A stretch of 64,000 nt of DNA from Monoplex corrugatus (GCA_030674185.1 CM060315.1:92054756-92118755), one strand, 5' to 3'. Counted from the stretch's first letter, positions 8,463-19,785 are shown. Notes: generated by a model from the sequence alone, not told the origin. Made by a program: numbers and translations.

Positions 8463-9258
8463 ACTGTTATTGGAAGGGGAAGACAGTTCACTTCATACCA
8501 GGGGTACACATGTCAGTTATTGGAAGGGAAGACAGTTCACTTTATACCAGGGGTACACATGTCAGTTATTGGAAGGGGAAGACAGTTCACTTCATACCAG
8601 GGGTACACATGTCAGTTATTGGAAGGGGAAGACAGTTCACTTCATACCAGGGGTACACATATCAGTTATTGGAAGGGGAAGACAGTTCACTTTATACCAG
8701 GGGTACACATGTCAGTTATTGGAAGGGGAAGACAGTTCACTTCATACCAAGGGTTACACACGTCAGTTATTGGAAGGGAAGACAGTTCACTTCATACCAA
8801 GGGTACACATATCAGTTATTGCAAGGGAAGACAGTTCACTTCATACCAGGGGTACACATGTCAGTTATTGGAAGGGAAGACAGTTCACTTCATACCAGGG
8901 GTACACATATCAGTTATTGCAAGGGAAGACAGTTCACTTTATACCAGGGGTACAGATGTCAGTTATTGGAAGGGGAAGACAGTTCACTTTATACCAGGGG
9001 TACACACGTCAGTTATTGGAAGGGGAAGACAGTTCACTTCATACCAGGGGTACACATGTCAGTTATTGGAAGGGAAGACAGTTCACTTCATACCAGGGGT
9101 ACACATGTCAGTTATTGGAAGGGGAAGACAGTTCACTTCATACCAGGGGTACACACATCAGTTATTGGAAGGGAAGACAGTTCACTTTATACCAGGGGTA
9201 CACATGTCAGTTATTGGAAGGGGAAGACAGTTCACTTCATACCAGGGGTACACATGTC
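8463..9258. repeat. 50-bp minisatellite, about 16 copies
   Basis: Tandem units of 49-50 bp: GGGGAAGACAGTTCACTTCA, TACCAGGGGTACACATG, TCAGTTATTGGAA. Length variation is one G (GGAAGG or GGAAGGGG), so the units fall in all three frames and give three overlapping false ORFs of about 300 codons. It starts about 250 bp after exon B. Confidence 0.95.
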
Positions 9259-9284
9259 AACTTTAAGTTGTTAAGTACTAAAAT

Positions 9285-9455
9285 TGGGAATACTGGAACC
9301 ACACAATCATCATGTCTCCTCCATTGTAAGGATGCACCATTTAGGGTGTTGCTCAGATTTCATGATGGGTACAGCAGGTGTTTGTATCTCTCAGGCCAGG
9401 TGAAGCCAGGATACATGATGTACGTAAGTGTAGAGTATAGCCCCGTCACACAGCC
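9285..9455 (+). repeat. SINE family 2 body fragment
   Basis: Aligns by eye with 57600-57765: shared landmarks are TGGGAA-ACTGG-ACCACACA, AGGGTG-TG-TCA-AT, CAGGT-T-TGT-TCT, CCAGGATA and AGAGTA-AGCC. No head is left here. The copies are old, with many substitutions. Confidence 0.5.
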
Positions 9456-9909
9456 TCAATCCTAGATGGAACTCCATAGCATTATGATCATCTTCCCCAT
9501 TACCATGAAATCAGTTTTCATGGCATGGTGGCAACTTGTCCTGTGTTCTGTAGCCCTTCACGCCCTGATCTTGTGATGACCTCATTTTCACTTTCCTTTA
9601 CTGCTTCCCTGCCTGAGGCGAATCAAGTTGGTTTCAGTGGTGGTCAGTGGACGGATGCCCTCCTACCCAGGGGTTACCATATAAACTGCCTCTGTGACTG
9701 AACGATTTCTGTCTCAATAGGGGGCATAGCAGGCAGTGTCCTTAGCAAGATGGCTTAGAACAGGCCATGTTGGACTCTACCAAAGTGATCCAGCAGTAGC
9801 GGGGGGGGGGCCTCATAACTCCACATTTGCTAGCATTGGGATTTCAAATGGAAAAGCTTGGGATTAGTGATGTGGTTTGAAGCTGGAATGAGTGGTGTGG
9901 TCTTGACAC

Positions 9910-10098
9910 CTGCAGGAAGCTGGTGGACAGGGTGAGGGAATCGAAAGGGTTAAGTTTTTGCTTTACTAGAATGGTTGGCAATGCAGGATGCTGGTGGACA
10001 GGGTGAGGGAATCAAAGGGTTAAGATTTTGCTTTACTAGAATGGTTGGCAATGCAGGATGCTGATAGCCATGGTTCTGGAGTCAAAGGGTTAAAAAGA
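9910..10098. repeat. tandem partial copies of the TTAA MITE
   Basis: Two to three head-to-tail units of about 78 bp (GGTGGACAGGGTGAGGGAAT, CAAAGGGTTAAG, TTTGCTTTACTAGAATGG, TTGGCAATGCAGGATGCT). They correspond to right-hand parts of the palindromic TTAA element joined at TTAA. Confidence 0.7.
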
Positions 10099-10207
10099 AG
10101 TTTATAACTTAGGGGAAAAAAAGGTTTTTGAGTAGCAGAAAAACATAATTGGCAAGATCATTGTTGATAGAAGAAGGTCGTTACAACATTGCTCTTCTTT
10201 CTGTCTC

Positions 10208-10393
10208 TTAACCCTTTGACTCCCGCACCCTATCTACCTGCATTGACAACCATGCTCACAAAGCAAAAACTTAACCCTATGACTCCCTCACCCTATCCAC
10301 CAGCTTCCTGCAGGAAGCTGGTGGATAGGGTGAGGGAGTCATAGGGTTAAGTTTTTGCAGTTGGTGGACGGGTTGCGGGAGTTGAAAGGTTAA
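10208..10393. mobile_element. TTAA palindromic MITE with a perfect 80-bp inner palindrome
   Basis: Outer element runs from TTAACCCTTTGACTCCCGC to a degraded GAAAGGTTAA. At 10271-10350 an inner element reads TTAACCCTATGACTCCC... and is a perfect 80-bp palindrome, 40 bp per arm, centred on CTGCAG. Both inner arms share the variant CCTATGAC where other copies have CCTTTGAC. The inner element sits exactly in a TTAA between AAAAAC and GTTTTT, which together form the centre of the outer palindrome. Confidence 0.85.
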
Positions 10394-10483
10394 TTTTGGA
10401 GTTCACTTTGTGGTACCAGCAGCGTGCATGCTGCTCGCATGCTTTGTGCTTGACAGTTTTTGTTTTCTTGTGTAACCAGTTGT

Positions 10484-10722
10484 CTGTTGACAGCTTGATT
10501 ATGACATGTTGATACTGACCAGTTGTGTTTTTTCACGTTTTTGTTGTTCTCCCAGTTACCTGTTGACAGTTTGATTATGACATGTTGATACTGACCAGTT
10601 GTGTTTTTTCACGTTTTTGTTGTTCTCCCAGTTACCTGTTGACAGTTTGATTATGACATGTTGATACTGACCAGTTGTGTTTTTTCACGTTTTTGTTGTT
10701 CTCCCAGTTACCTGTTGACAGT
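10484..10722. repeat. 76-bp minisatellite carrying acceptor-like motif
   Basis: CTGTTGACAG recurs at 10484, 10560, 10636 and 10712. The unit also contains TTGTTGTTCTCCCAGTTAC, a pyrimidine-rich tract. The true acceptor of exon C, TTGTTGACAG at 11204-11213, looks like the repeated motif. Confidence 0.9.
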
Positions 10723-11213
10723 TTGAAAGAAAGAAATATGTATGTCGCTGCTGATGGTAGGGATGGGTGAGCTTTTTTTTTTCCTATACCAGTTGTGTAC
10801 AGCCAGTGGATTTGTGATGTCTGGCTGTCTGTCTGTCTGTCTAGTCTTGTCTTCTGTCCTTTAGCTGTCTGTGGCTGGGGATAGGGGACATATTTGTTGA
10901 TTTTGTGTCCAAATTGGATGATATATTGCTTTTCGTGTGTTTTCTTCGTTTTTCATTTGTTATTGCGTCCACCCCTCTTTCTTCAATAACTGAACATTTC
11001 CAAAATTCAGTTGCAGGCTTTACTGAAAATTGTGAAACAGGTTTTTTGATACCTCCATTGTGCCTTTTTCGGCCAGCTGTCGACATCCGCATTTGGAACC
11101 GTGGAGTTGGACAGGATATGTAACCCCGTTGTTGATGTCCGCTCTGTTGTACAGGGGACATAAGCATAATGTGGTACAGGGTGGTTCATGTTGTTGTTTC
11201 CCCTTGTTGACAG

Positions 11214-11340
11214 TGAGCCCCATTCCCGGTTCTACGCTGCACAAATTGTTCTGGTGCTGGAGTACTTGCATCACTTGGACATCATGTACCGTGACTTAAA
11301 ACCGGAGAACTTGTTGATAGACTCCCTGGGCTATCTGAAG
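11214..11340 (+). CDS. PKA catalytic subunit, alternative exon C (catalytic loop)
   Basis: A 127-bp exon with acceptor CCTTGTTGACAG and donor GTAAAC. It completes Ser139 (AG|T) and encodes residues 140-181: [20 protein letters not shown], then [16 protein letters not shown] and SLGYLK. Catalytic Asp166, Lys168 and Asn171 are present. It is nearer to the mammalian sequence than exon B at 141 (Pro) and 147-148 (AA). Phases equal those of B, so the two are interchangeable but cannot be joined: 127 is not a multiple of three and the first in-frame codon after B would be TGA. Variable residues lie in helix αE and the β7-β8 strands, which could alter stability or partner binding; that is inference. 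Confidence 0.96.
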
Positions 11341-11375
11341 GTAAACTAGCTGACCTTTGCACTCTGTGTGTTTTC

Positions 11376-12960
11376 CTGCGCACCATAAACTGCCTTGCTC
11401 CTTAGTGAACTGTTCGCTTTTACCTCCACAAAATGTAGTGTTCCTTCATTCTTCTGCCTCTGTCTAGATAATCATGTCTGCTCTTTATAAACCTGCCTTG
11501 CTCCTTAGTGAACTGATCAATTTTACCTTTCCAAAATGTAACGTTCCTTCATTCCTCTACCTCTGTCTAGATTATCATGTCTGCACTTTATAACCTGCCT
11601 TGCTGCTTTGTGAACTGTTCAATTTTACCTTTCCAAAATGTAACGTTCCTTCATTCCTCTACCTCTGTCTAGATAATCATGTCTGCTCTTTATAACCTGC
11701 CTTGCTCCTTAGTGAACTGTTCAATTTTACCTTTCCAAAATGTAACATTGTAGATTATCATGTCTGCACTTTATAACCTGCCTTGCTCCTTAGTGAACTG
11801 TTCAATTTTACCTTTCCAAAATGTAACGTTCCTTCTTTCTTCTACCTCTGTCTAGATTATCATGTCTGCTCTTTATAACCTGCCTTGCTGCTTTGTGAAC
11901 TGTTCAATTTTACCTTTCCAAAATGTAACATTGTAGATTATCATGTCTGCTCTTTATAGCCTGCCTTGCTGCTTTGTGAACTGTTCAATTTTACCTTTCC
12001 AAAATGTAACGTTGTAGATTATCATGTCTGCACTTTATAACCTGCCTTGCTCCTTAGTGAACTGTTCAATTTTACCTTTCCAAAATGTAACGTTCCTTCA
12101 TTCCTCTACCTCTGTCAAGATTATCATGTCTGCACTTTATAACCTGCCTTGCTGCTTTGTGAACTGTTCAATTTTACCTTTCCAAAATGTAACGTTGTAG
12201 ATTATCATGTCTGCACTTTATAACCTGCCTTGCTCCTTAGTGAACTGTTCAATTTTACCTTTCCAAAATGTAACGTTCCTTCATTCCTCTACCTCTGTCA
12301 AGATTATCATGTCTGCACTTTATAACCTGCCTTGCTGCTTTGTGAACTGTTCAATTTTACCTTTCCAAAATGTAACGTTGTAGATTATCATGTCTGCACT
12401 TTATAACCTGCCTTGCTCCTTAGTGAACTGTTCAATTTTACCTTTCCAAAATGTAACGTTCCTTCATTCCTCTACCTCTGTCAAGATTATCATGTCTGCA
12501 CTTTATAACCTGCCTTGCTGCTTTGTGAACTGTTCAATTTTACCTTTCCAAAATGTAACGTTCCTTCTTTCTTCTACCTCTGTCTAGATTATCATGTCTG
12601 CTCTTTATAACCTGCCTTGCTGCTTTGTGAACTGTTCAATTTTACCTTTCCAAAATGTAACGTTCCTTCATTCCTCTACCTCTGTCTAGATAATCATGTC
12701 TGCACTTTATAGCCTGCCTTGCTTTCTTAGCGAACTGTTCAATTTTACCTCCCTGAAAATATATGTTCCTTCTTTCCTCTACCTCTGTCTAGATTGTCTT
12801 GTCTGCACTTTATAACCTGCCTTGCTCCTTAGCGAACTGTTCAATTTTACCTCCCTAAAATATATGTTCCTTCTTTCCTCTACCTCTGTCTAGATTGTCT
12901 TGTCTGCACTTTATAACCTGCCTTGCTCCTTCATGAACTGCATATTGTTTGGGGGTGTCT
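11376..12960. repeat. compound minisatellite with long/short higher-order units
   Basis: Units share CTTTATAACCTGCCTTGCT, TGAACTGTTCAATTTTACC and TTTCCAAAATGTAAC. A long form (about 102 bp) adds TTCCTTCATTCCTCTACCTC and a short form (about 78 bp) goes straight to TTGTAGATTATC. Between about 12005 and 12500 long and short forms alternate regularly with alternating CTCCTTAG and CTGCTTTG variants, giving a dimer of about 180 bp repeated nearly three times. Confidence 0.9.
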
Positions 12961-13262
12961 AGAGTGCTGTTACCTCCCCAAAATATAACATTCCTGTTTG
13001 CCTTTGTTTTTGTCTAGAGTGTATTGTTTGCACAACGTAACCCTGTCTGCCTTCTGTGTGTGACATAGATTGTGTGTGGATTGCTCCTCTGTGCACTTTG
13101 TTGCCTACTTGTCTTCCTCCTGTTGTTACACAGCATCCCTCTAGTGTGGGGTCTGGATTGTTGTTGTCTATTCAGATCATCCATTCTTCCTTCCCTCTGC
13201 TTGAATGTTGTTTGTATACGAAATCAAAAACAAGTGCGACTGCCCGTGTTCAAGGAAGCAGG

Positions 13263-13515
13263 AAAAAACACGAAAATAGAATCAGAACGCGTATTTAATA
13301 CAACAAGACAAGACAGGCACAAATTTTCAGGAAAGTAGCCTTTGTCAAGCGTGAATATAAGATGACAAACACTGGACAAAGCAGCAGGGAAGTTTCAGTC
13401 TTTTTGTCCGAATTTTTGTATTGTTTGATCGATTGTGATCTTACATTCACACTTGACAAAGACCAGTTGGCCTGTCTTGTCTTGTATTAGATATGCGTTC
13501 TGATTCTATTTTCGT
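13263..13515. mobile_element. inverted-repeat element of about 250 bp
   Basis: Left arm starts CGAAAATAGAATCAGAACGC and right arm ends with its complement, GCGTTCTGATTCTATTTTCG (one mismatch each way). Both arms continue through ACAAGACAAGACAGGC and reach CTTTGTCAAGCGTGAATATAA, a motif resembling CTTTGTCAAGTGAAAAATAA in the foldback at 2051-2337. The two probably belong to related families. No coding sequence. Confidence 0.6.
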
Positions 13516-13595
13516 CCTTTCTTTCATCCATCCTCACTTCTCTGCTTCCATCTTTGCAGGGGCTTGCTCCTACATGGCTGTTATCTGTGTGATAA

Positions 13596-14449
13596 CAGGG
13601 TTCGCACAGTCCTTAAAAGTCCTTAATTTTGAGGGCATGCTTTTTAAGGCCGTAAAAGTCTTTAAAAATCAGGCTTTTGCTGAAAGGTCTTTAAAAAGTT
13701 CTTAAGTTTTGTCACTGCCTGTGATTTTTAATAAAGTCTGTGTAAAATCTTGAGTTTGTAAAAAAAAAAAGAAAGAAAAGGTTGAAATTGAATTATTAAA
13801 AAAAAAAAAAAAAGAGAAAGTCTCAGTCGGAGTGAAGATCGACAATCTCACCGATACGTCGTCTGCTATAGATCAAAACACCAGACTTACGGGCCTTCAT
13901 GGCGCATGCGCGTACGTGAAAGAATGTTCCACCATTTTGAAATTGAAAAGTCAACATGCCGGGGAAGTGTTTGTTTAACGTGGTTTGGCTGGAAAAAGAC
14001 GAATACAAAGAATGGCTGCAGGCAGACCCAAGTGGAGACAGATGCAAGGCCTTTTGCCGCATTTGTAAGAAGACCATAGACATTCATTCAATGGGAGAAT
14101 CGGCCGTAAATACCCATGGAAAAGGGAAAAAAACACTGCAACCTGATGAAGGCTTCAAATCCTGCTGTTTGTCTTTCGAATTTTTTTACAAAAAATTCTA
14201 CAACGAGCGATCCCATCACTTCTAGCAGTTCGTCATCCTGCAGTTCATCAACCAACTGTTCTGCTCAAACTCAGATGTCAGTGAACAGCCTGAGCCGTAC
14301 TAAAACAGAGGCAATGAAAGCTGAATTTCACTACTGTGGACTTTATAAGTAGTGACAAGTCATTGCAGCTTTCATTCGTGTGAAGGCGTTAAAAAAAAAG
14401 TCCTTAAAAAGTCCTTAAATATTTTGTCTGGAAATCTGTATGAACCCTG
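13596..14449 (+). mobile_element. hAT-like DNA transposon, internally deleted (854 bp)
   Basis: Ends CAGGGTTCGCACAG and CTGTATGAACCCTG form a 14-bp inverted repeat with two mismatches. GATAA flanks it on both sides (13591-13595 and 14450-14454), a 5-bp target duplication. Subterminal GTCCTTAAAAAGTCCTTAAA repeats lie at both ends. CAGGG ends suit the hAT superfamily; most hATs make 8-bp duplications, but variants with 5 bp are recognised. It encodes one zinc-finger-like ORF. Confidence 0.7.
13956..14225 (+). CDS. transposase N-terminal zinc-binding domain (relic)
   Basis: An 89-codon frame begins MPGKCLFNVVWLEKDEYKEW and includes ADPSGDRCKAFCRICKKTI then SMGESAVNTHGKGKKT. The pattern W...W...C-x2-C...SMG..A...H is the N-terminal BED-like finger seen in many hAT-type transposases. 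The second histidine expected near GKGKKT is replaced, and the catalytic domain is missing, consistent with an internal-deletion copy. Just downstream is a serine-rich run in another frame, so a frameshift near 14160 is possible. Confidence 0.55.
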   Translation: MPGKCLFNVVWLEKDEYKEWLQADPSGDRCKAFCRICKKTIDIHSMGESAVNTHGKGKKTLQPDEGFKSCCLSFEFFYKKFYNERSHHF

Positions 14450-14517
14450 GATAAGTCAACTATAGTACACCTCGACTTCTGTCTTGAATTTCTTTCATTG
14501 TCTTTCCCTCCCTGCAT

Positions 14518-14715
14518 TGCATGAAATGGTGAAGTCATGTCTCTTTGTCCTGAACTTCTTGTGCCGTCTTTCTCCCCCTCCGTTGCATGAAATGGTGAAG
14601 TCATGTCTCTTTGTCCTGAACTTCTTGTGCCGTCTTTCTCCCCCTCCGTTGCATGAAATGGTGAAGTCATGTCTCTTTGTCCTGAACTTCTTGTGCCGTC
14701 TTTCTCTCCCTCCTC
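14518..14715. repeat. 66-bp tandem repeat, 3 copies
   Basis: TGCATGAAATGGTGAAGTCA recurs at 14518, 14584 and 14650 with TGTCTCTTTGTCCTGAACTT following. Copies are almost identical. Confidence 0.9.
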
Positions 14716-15159
14716 TCCTCACTCTGCATGGAGTATGAACATGATTGTCTCCCTGGTGACTTTTTTTTTTTTTTTTTTTTTTTTGGGTGTCTGCTTTGTG
14801 GTGTATAAAAACTTACATTTTCTGTGTGCTCCCTGTCATGTATTGTGTGATGTTTGATTTTAAACTGACATCAATAATAATAATGATAAGAATGACTCAT
14901 ATAGCGACCCATCTCTCAGAAGCCCCAAGTGCTTCAGAAAAACTTGGGAGCCAAAGGCAGACACGCGTAAAACAAATGGTACATGTCGACCCCTTCCAAA
15001 ACTATGATGACAACAGATGAACTGTAATAATACAGTGGTAAAAAAGCAATAAAACTGGATGATATTCAGATATCGATTTCATGTGGCGATTAGAAAAACA
15101 ACCATCACCAAAAAATCAAAACAAAACAACAACAAAACCTGGCTTACAAATTTTTGTAT

Positions 15160-15456
15160 TTATTATGCGCACACACCCATAAATATACATAGCACACATC
15201 CACACTTACATACCACCATACACACACCCACATCACACACGACGTACACGACCACATCTTACACATTCACACATACGCCGATTACGTACACGCACGCAGC
15301 AGCTCGCACACACATAGTCACTCACAACACACACCACACACACAGTGACATGCACGCACACATACACATGCTACACACACAACAAACACACACACACACA
15401 CACAAAACACACCACACACACACACACACAACATACACACACACACCACACACACA

Positions 15457-15522
<66 letters not shown>

Positions 15523-15540
15523 CCCCACACAAAACACACA
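15160..15540. repeat. (CA)n-rich microsatellite tract
   Basis: About 380 bp of interrupted CA dinucleotides, purest between 15465 and 15520. Open frames here are composition artefacts. Confidence 0.95.
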
Positions 15541-15949
15541 TGTGTGCAACTCTGAAGGCCAGGTGCCAGCAGCTGATGTTTTAAAAGCTGAAAAACAGGC
15601 AGTGCTGGTTTTTGAAAGTCAGACAAGCAGAATATAAAAAAAAAAGGGGGGGGGGGAGGGGGGGAACTAATACATTTTGTCAATGTCAAATTGTGCTGTG
15701 TCCATTGCATTTCCAATTCCAACTTCTGGCTCTCTGCAGTCTCAGAAGTTTGCGCAGTTGTGTCCTTATGTAGACATCATACAAGCCTTAAAATGCTGTT
15801 CTTGACAGATAAGCACTCTTGTAAATGGTTTACTCCTCTTTTTATTAAACATTGGAAGTGCACTATATGCTTGGTGTTTAATGCACAAGCTAATCTGTCT
15901 GCAGTACATCTCACCTCAAATTATTTCAAACTTGAGATGTACTGTACAC

Positions 15950-17250
15950 TGTCAAAATTATCGTAAAACGCATAAAAGTAAGACTTATTATAATTACATT
16001 CCAAAGTCACTTTGAGGATGTACTTTACCATGGCTGACATGAGTCACAAGTGAAGTGCATAAAAATAAGATTTATTGTAACCATATTTAAAAGTCGCTTT
16101 ATTGACACATACTTTACCATGGCTCATATGAGTCATAGGGAAGTACATAAATGTGAGATGAATTGTAATTTCGTTCCAAAGTCACTTTGATGACGTACTT
16201 TACCATGGCTCACATGAGTCACAAGTGAAGTGCATAAAAGTAGGATTTATTGACACATACTTTACCATGGTTCATATGAGTCATAGGGAAGCAGGGGTGC
16301 AGATCACGTAGAGATGGGGGTAAATCACGTAAGGAAGATGGAAATCACGTACAAAAATTATGTCAAAAGGGTATGAACACGTAAGACTTTGTCGTCTTGA
16401 GGGTATGGTCACGTAAGCATTTTTCCTCTGCCGGTCTCATCACGTAAAGGTTTTGAGCCGTGGGGGTATAGACCTATCGCTCCGTTCGCTCGCCTAGCCG
16501 CGGCGGGCAAGCTAACGACGCGACCGACATCGCTTAGCTTGCCCGCCGCGGCACATGCAGCATTGGGGTCGGGCATTACATTAGCGGTAAAAATAGTAAC
16601 TAGGCTACGTCACACTTTTCTACAACTCTTTGCCTGGGCCAATGAAAATGCAGCGGAAACCGAAAGCAGCCCTTCGAGGAAAAGCTTTCCTCAGTGTACG
16701 ACCACACGCGCTGACTTGCCAACTTTTGAAACTGTTCTTCTACTGAATGTCCTGTGTTGTCTGTGTCAGTGTGGAAACTGGCATGTGTCACTGTAAAGAG
16801 TTGATCTTTATTCTAATTTAGTAGAAGGCCATGCTGCTTGCTTTTTTATAATTTAATTTATTTAAACCATTAGGCCAAAAAATCACTTGGGAAAACAAAA
16901 TACCGAGTTTTTGCATCGGTGGCTCATACCCCCAGAAATTTTGGCAAAGGGTATGAAAACCCCCTAAAAAAATTATTGGGGGTATGAAAACCCTCAAGTT
17001 TTTTTAGTGGGGGTATGAAAATCCTTGACTTTTAGAAGGATCTGCACCACTGGGGAAGTACATAAGATAAATCAAATGTAAGATGTATTGTAATTTCATT
17101 CAATTTCAAAAGTCACTTTGATGACACTTACTTTACCATGGCTCACATGAGTCACAAGTGAAGTGCATAAAAGTAAGATTTATTGTTACCACATTTAAAA
17201 GTCGCTTAATGACACATGCTTTTACCATGGCTCACGAGTCACAAGTGCAA
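15950..17250. repeat. roughly 90-bp tandem repeat, interrupted by a transposon
   Basis: Diverged units share ACTTTACCATGGCTCACATG, AGTCACAAGTGAAGTGCATA and AAAAGTAAGATTTATTG. The array is interrupted at 16292-17052 by a CAGGGG-ended element. One intact unit (GAGTCATAGGGAAGTACATA at about 16129) shows what the insertion site looked like before. Confidence 0.8.
16292..17052. mobile_element. 761-bp CAGGGG-ended DNA transposon with 6-bp duplication
   Basis: Ends CAGGGGTGCAGATC and GATCTGCACCACTG match as inverted repeats with one mismatch. GGGAAG flanks both sides (16286-16291 and 17053-17058). The left subterminal part has at least five CACGTA motifs; the right has three GGGTATGAAAA motifs. At 16497-16553 a GC-rich hairpin has 19-bp arms, GCCGCGGCGGGCAAGCTAA and its complement. 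No long ORF. hAT variants with 6-bp duplications would fit; superfamily remains inferred. Confidence 0.75.
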
Positions 17251-17687
17251 TAAATTACAGCAGTATGCTCTTCCTGCTTTGTACCAGAAATTGCACTTTG
17301 TACCTCAGGAAAAGGCTGATTCATACCTCAGGAAAAGGCTGAAAATCAAAATTTTCTTTGACTACTATGTAACAAAAATTAGATAAAAACAGTGATTTAA
17401 ACATTGATTTTCCGAGTCAGTTATATATTTTTAGTTATGTGTTTGTGTATGGACTTTTTACATTATTTTCATGCCTAAATTTGTTACTTCTTGTTCAGTG
17501 AGAGCCTTCCACTTTGCTTGTAAGACTGCTGTTTGCTTTCCGCTGCAAGGAGAAAGGGGGTTGGTGGTAGGTAGTATCGCCCCCTTGATCCCTCAAATGG
17601 GGTGCTGCCCCGTTACCCAGCCAGGGGCCTGGCCAGTCCATGGACTCTGCCTTAGGTTTTTGTAGATTTTATGGCAACACTTGTGGG

Positions 17688-17817
<130 letters not shown>

Positions 17818-18154
17818 GTATGTACCCTATATACCATGTAATGTGTGTATGAACTAATTAATGTAAAGCACAGTGAGTCCTTACCTATGTGTGGGAGAAT
17901 AGCGCTATCTAAATGTGATTTCTTATTGTTATTATGTTTAAACTGGCACCATCAGTGTACACAGTGTGTGTATGGAATTTATGTCACCATGCCAGCTACG
18001 TAGACTTTCTGTACCTGTGAGGAGAAGAGGAGGAGGCAGGGCTGTTTGTATACTCTCCCTACCCTGGTCCTGTCCTTACGCTGCTGTGTTTTCACAGTAT
18101 TGTTAGATGTCGAGTTTCTTTGTATGCGGCATGCCATGTGTACATGGGGTAGTT

Positions 18155-18400
18155 TTAAAAACTGACCTGTTGGCTGTCCATCTTAATGTTCCCATCGTTC
18201 TGGTGGTGTCAGCTTAGTGATTCATAGGTCTGTCTCCCACCCCCTCCCCATTACAAGATCTTGCCAGTACATAGGATTTTGTGCAGGCTCAAGGAGTCTT
18301 TCAGATAATTACTGGTTGCTGGCAGATTTGTGTAGAATTTTCTGATTGCAATGAATCTGTCCTGAACAAACTCCACACTCAACCTCCTGGCAGGGGGTAG
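18155..18400 (+). mobile_element. SINE family 1 body, uninterrupted
   Basis: Contains CTGACCTGTTGGCTGTCCAT, CTTAATGTTCCCATCGTTC, TGGTGGTGTCAGCTTAG, AAGATCTTGCCAGTACATAG and CAGATAATTACTGG. The TTAA at 18183-18186 is the unoccupied equivalent of the site filled at 6013-6701. The tRNA-like head is not recognisable here. Confidence 0.65.
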
Positions 18401-18542
18401 CCTAATTGAACATGTTTGATTTGAATACTGAAACACGATTGTGGCCCCAGTCCTGTGCTTGAGTGCATGACTGGTAGTCTCTTTTCAGTCTTGCTTCACA
18501 GTGGCATTTTTTGAACAGAGAAATGTTCCGTAGTAATGTGTG

Positions 18543-18739
18543 CAGGGTTTAAAACGTTCCGCGTCTGGGCAGAATTCCTGATTTCGGTTTGTCAAAAAAC
18601 AAACAAACAAACAAACAAAAACGAAAGGAGCAAGGCATCCGTGATCGGCTTGCAAGCGTTCATAGCAACGGTGCGCAAGTTATGGCCCCCGGACCCCCCT
18701 AGTTTCAGTGTTTTTTTCCTCCTCCTGTTTTAAGCCCTG
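18543..18739. mobile_element. hAT-like MITE, copy 1 (197 bp)
   Basis: Begins CAGGGTTTAAAACGTTCCGC and ends CTGTTTTAAGCCCTG. Flanked by TGTGTG on each side, which could be a 6-bp duplication or chance in a TG-rich context. About 85-90% similar by eye to copy 2 at 19600. Confidence 0.75.
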
Positions 18740-18982
18740 TGTGTGTTTTATGATTGTGTCAGATAGGTGTGTTGGTGAGTGTGCATATTTGCATTGATAC
18801 CATGTCAAATGTACATGTTTGTGAGCGTATATGATAGGTGTGTTGATGCTGTGTCCAATATGATGGTGTGTGTGTGTGTTGACGATTGTGTCACGACTTT
18901 TTATGTGAAGTGATGATGTGAAAAATGAACATGAAATGTGCAAAATAGACAGTATTGAGTAAAGATGTACGTACTTGTGTGA

Positions 18983-19114
<132 letters not shown>

Positions 19115-19599
19115 TGACTGTGATGTGCATGGGTTCCACTCTTCCGTCTGGGTGACAGAAATCCGTTTTCTCAACAAGGCCCCGGACGGAAATTCTGTTG
19201 TGAATAGTTTGTACAGTTTCCCTTTGAGTGGTAAAGTGACTTTTTTCAGATGAAAAGTGTACATATCAAAGGCGGCCCCTGGACCCCCAGCCTGATTTTC
19301 AGTTTTTTCAAATTTTCAAAGCGTCACCCTTGGATGTGTGATTGTGTGTTATACTGTAGTCTTTGTTTCCTGGGCTTGCCCACATCATGATGATTGGGGT
19401 TTATGTGTGGCCATTGAAATCCCCTGTATGTTAGTTTCTTTTACATACATTACACAATATTGTGTTTTCAAGACTTACAATAAAATGTACAAAAAAAAAA
19501 GAAAGATAGATAAAAACCCACCACCACCCGAACTTAGAAACTACACAAGCAATGAACACATTTCTCCCTCTTTGATTCTTATATAGCGTACACATGTAT

Positions 19600-19785
19600 C
19601 AGGGCTTAAAATGTTCCGCGTCTGGGCGGAATTCCGCGATTTCGGTTTGTCAAAACAAAAACAAAAAACAAAAGGAGCAAGGCATCCGTGATAGGCTTGC
19701 AAGCATTCATAGCAACGGCGTGCAAGTTATGCCCCCAGACCCCCCTAGTTTCAGTGGTTTTTTCCTCCACCTGTTTTAAGCCCTG
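19600..19785. mobile_element. hAT-like MITE, copy 2 (186 bp)
   Basis: Perfect 12-bp terminal inverted repeats CAGGGCTTAAAA and TTTTAAGCCCTG. ATGTAT stands directly on both sides, a 6-bp target duplication. The interior shares GGAGCAAGGCATCCGTGAT and CCCCCCTAGTTTCAGTG with copy 1 only 1 kb away. Non-coding. Confidence 0.8.

Noticed and set aside
8328..9465. Three overlapping + frames of 284-349 codons
   Set aside because: All come from the same 49-50-bp minisatellite read in three frames.
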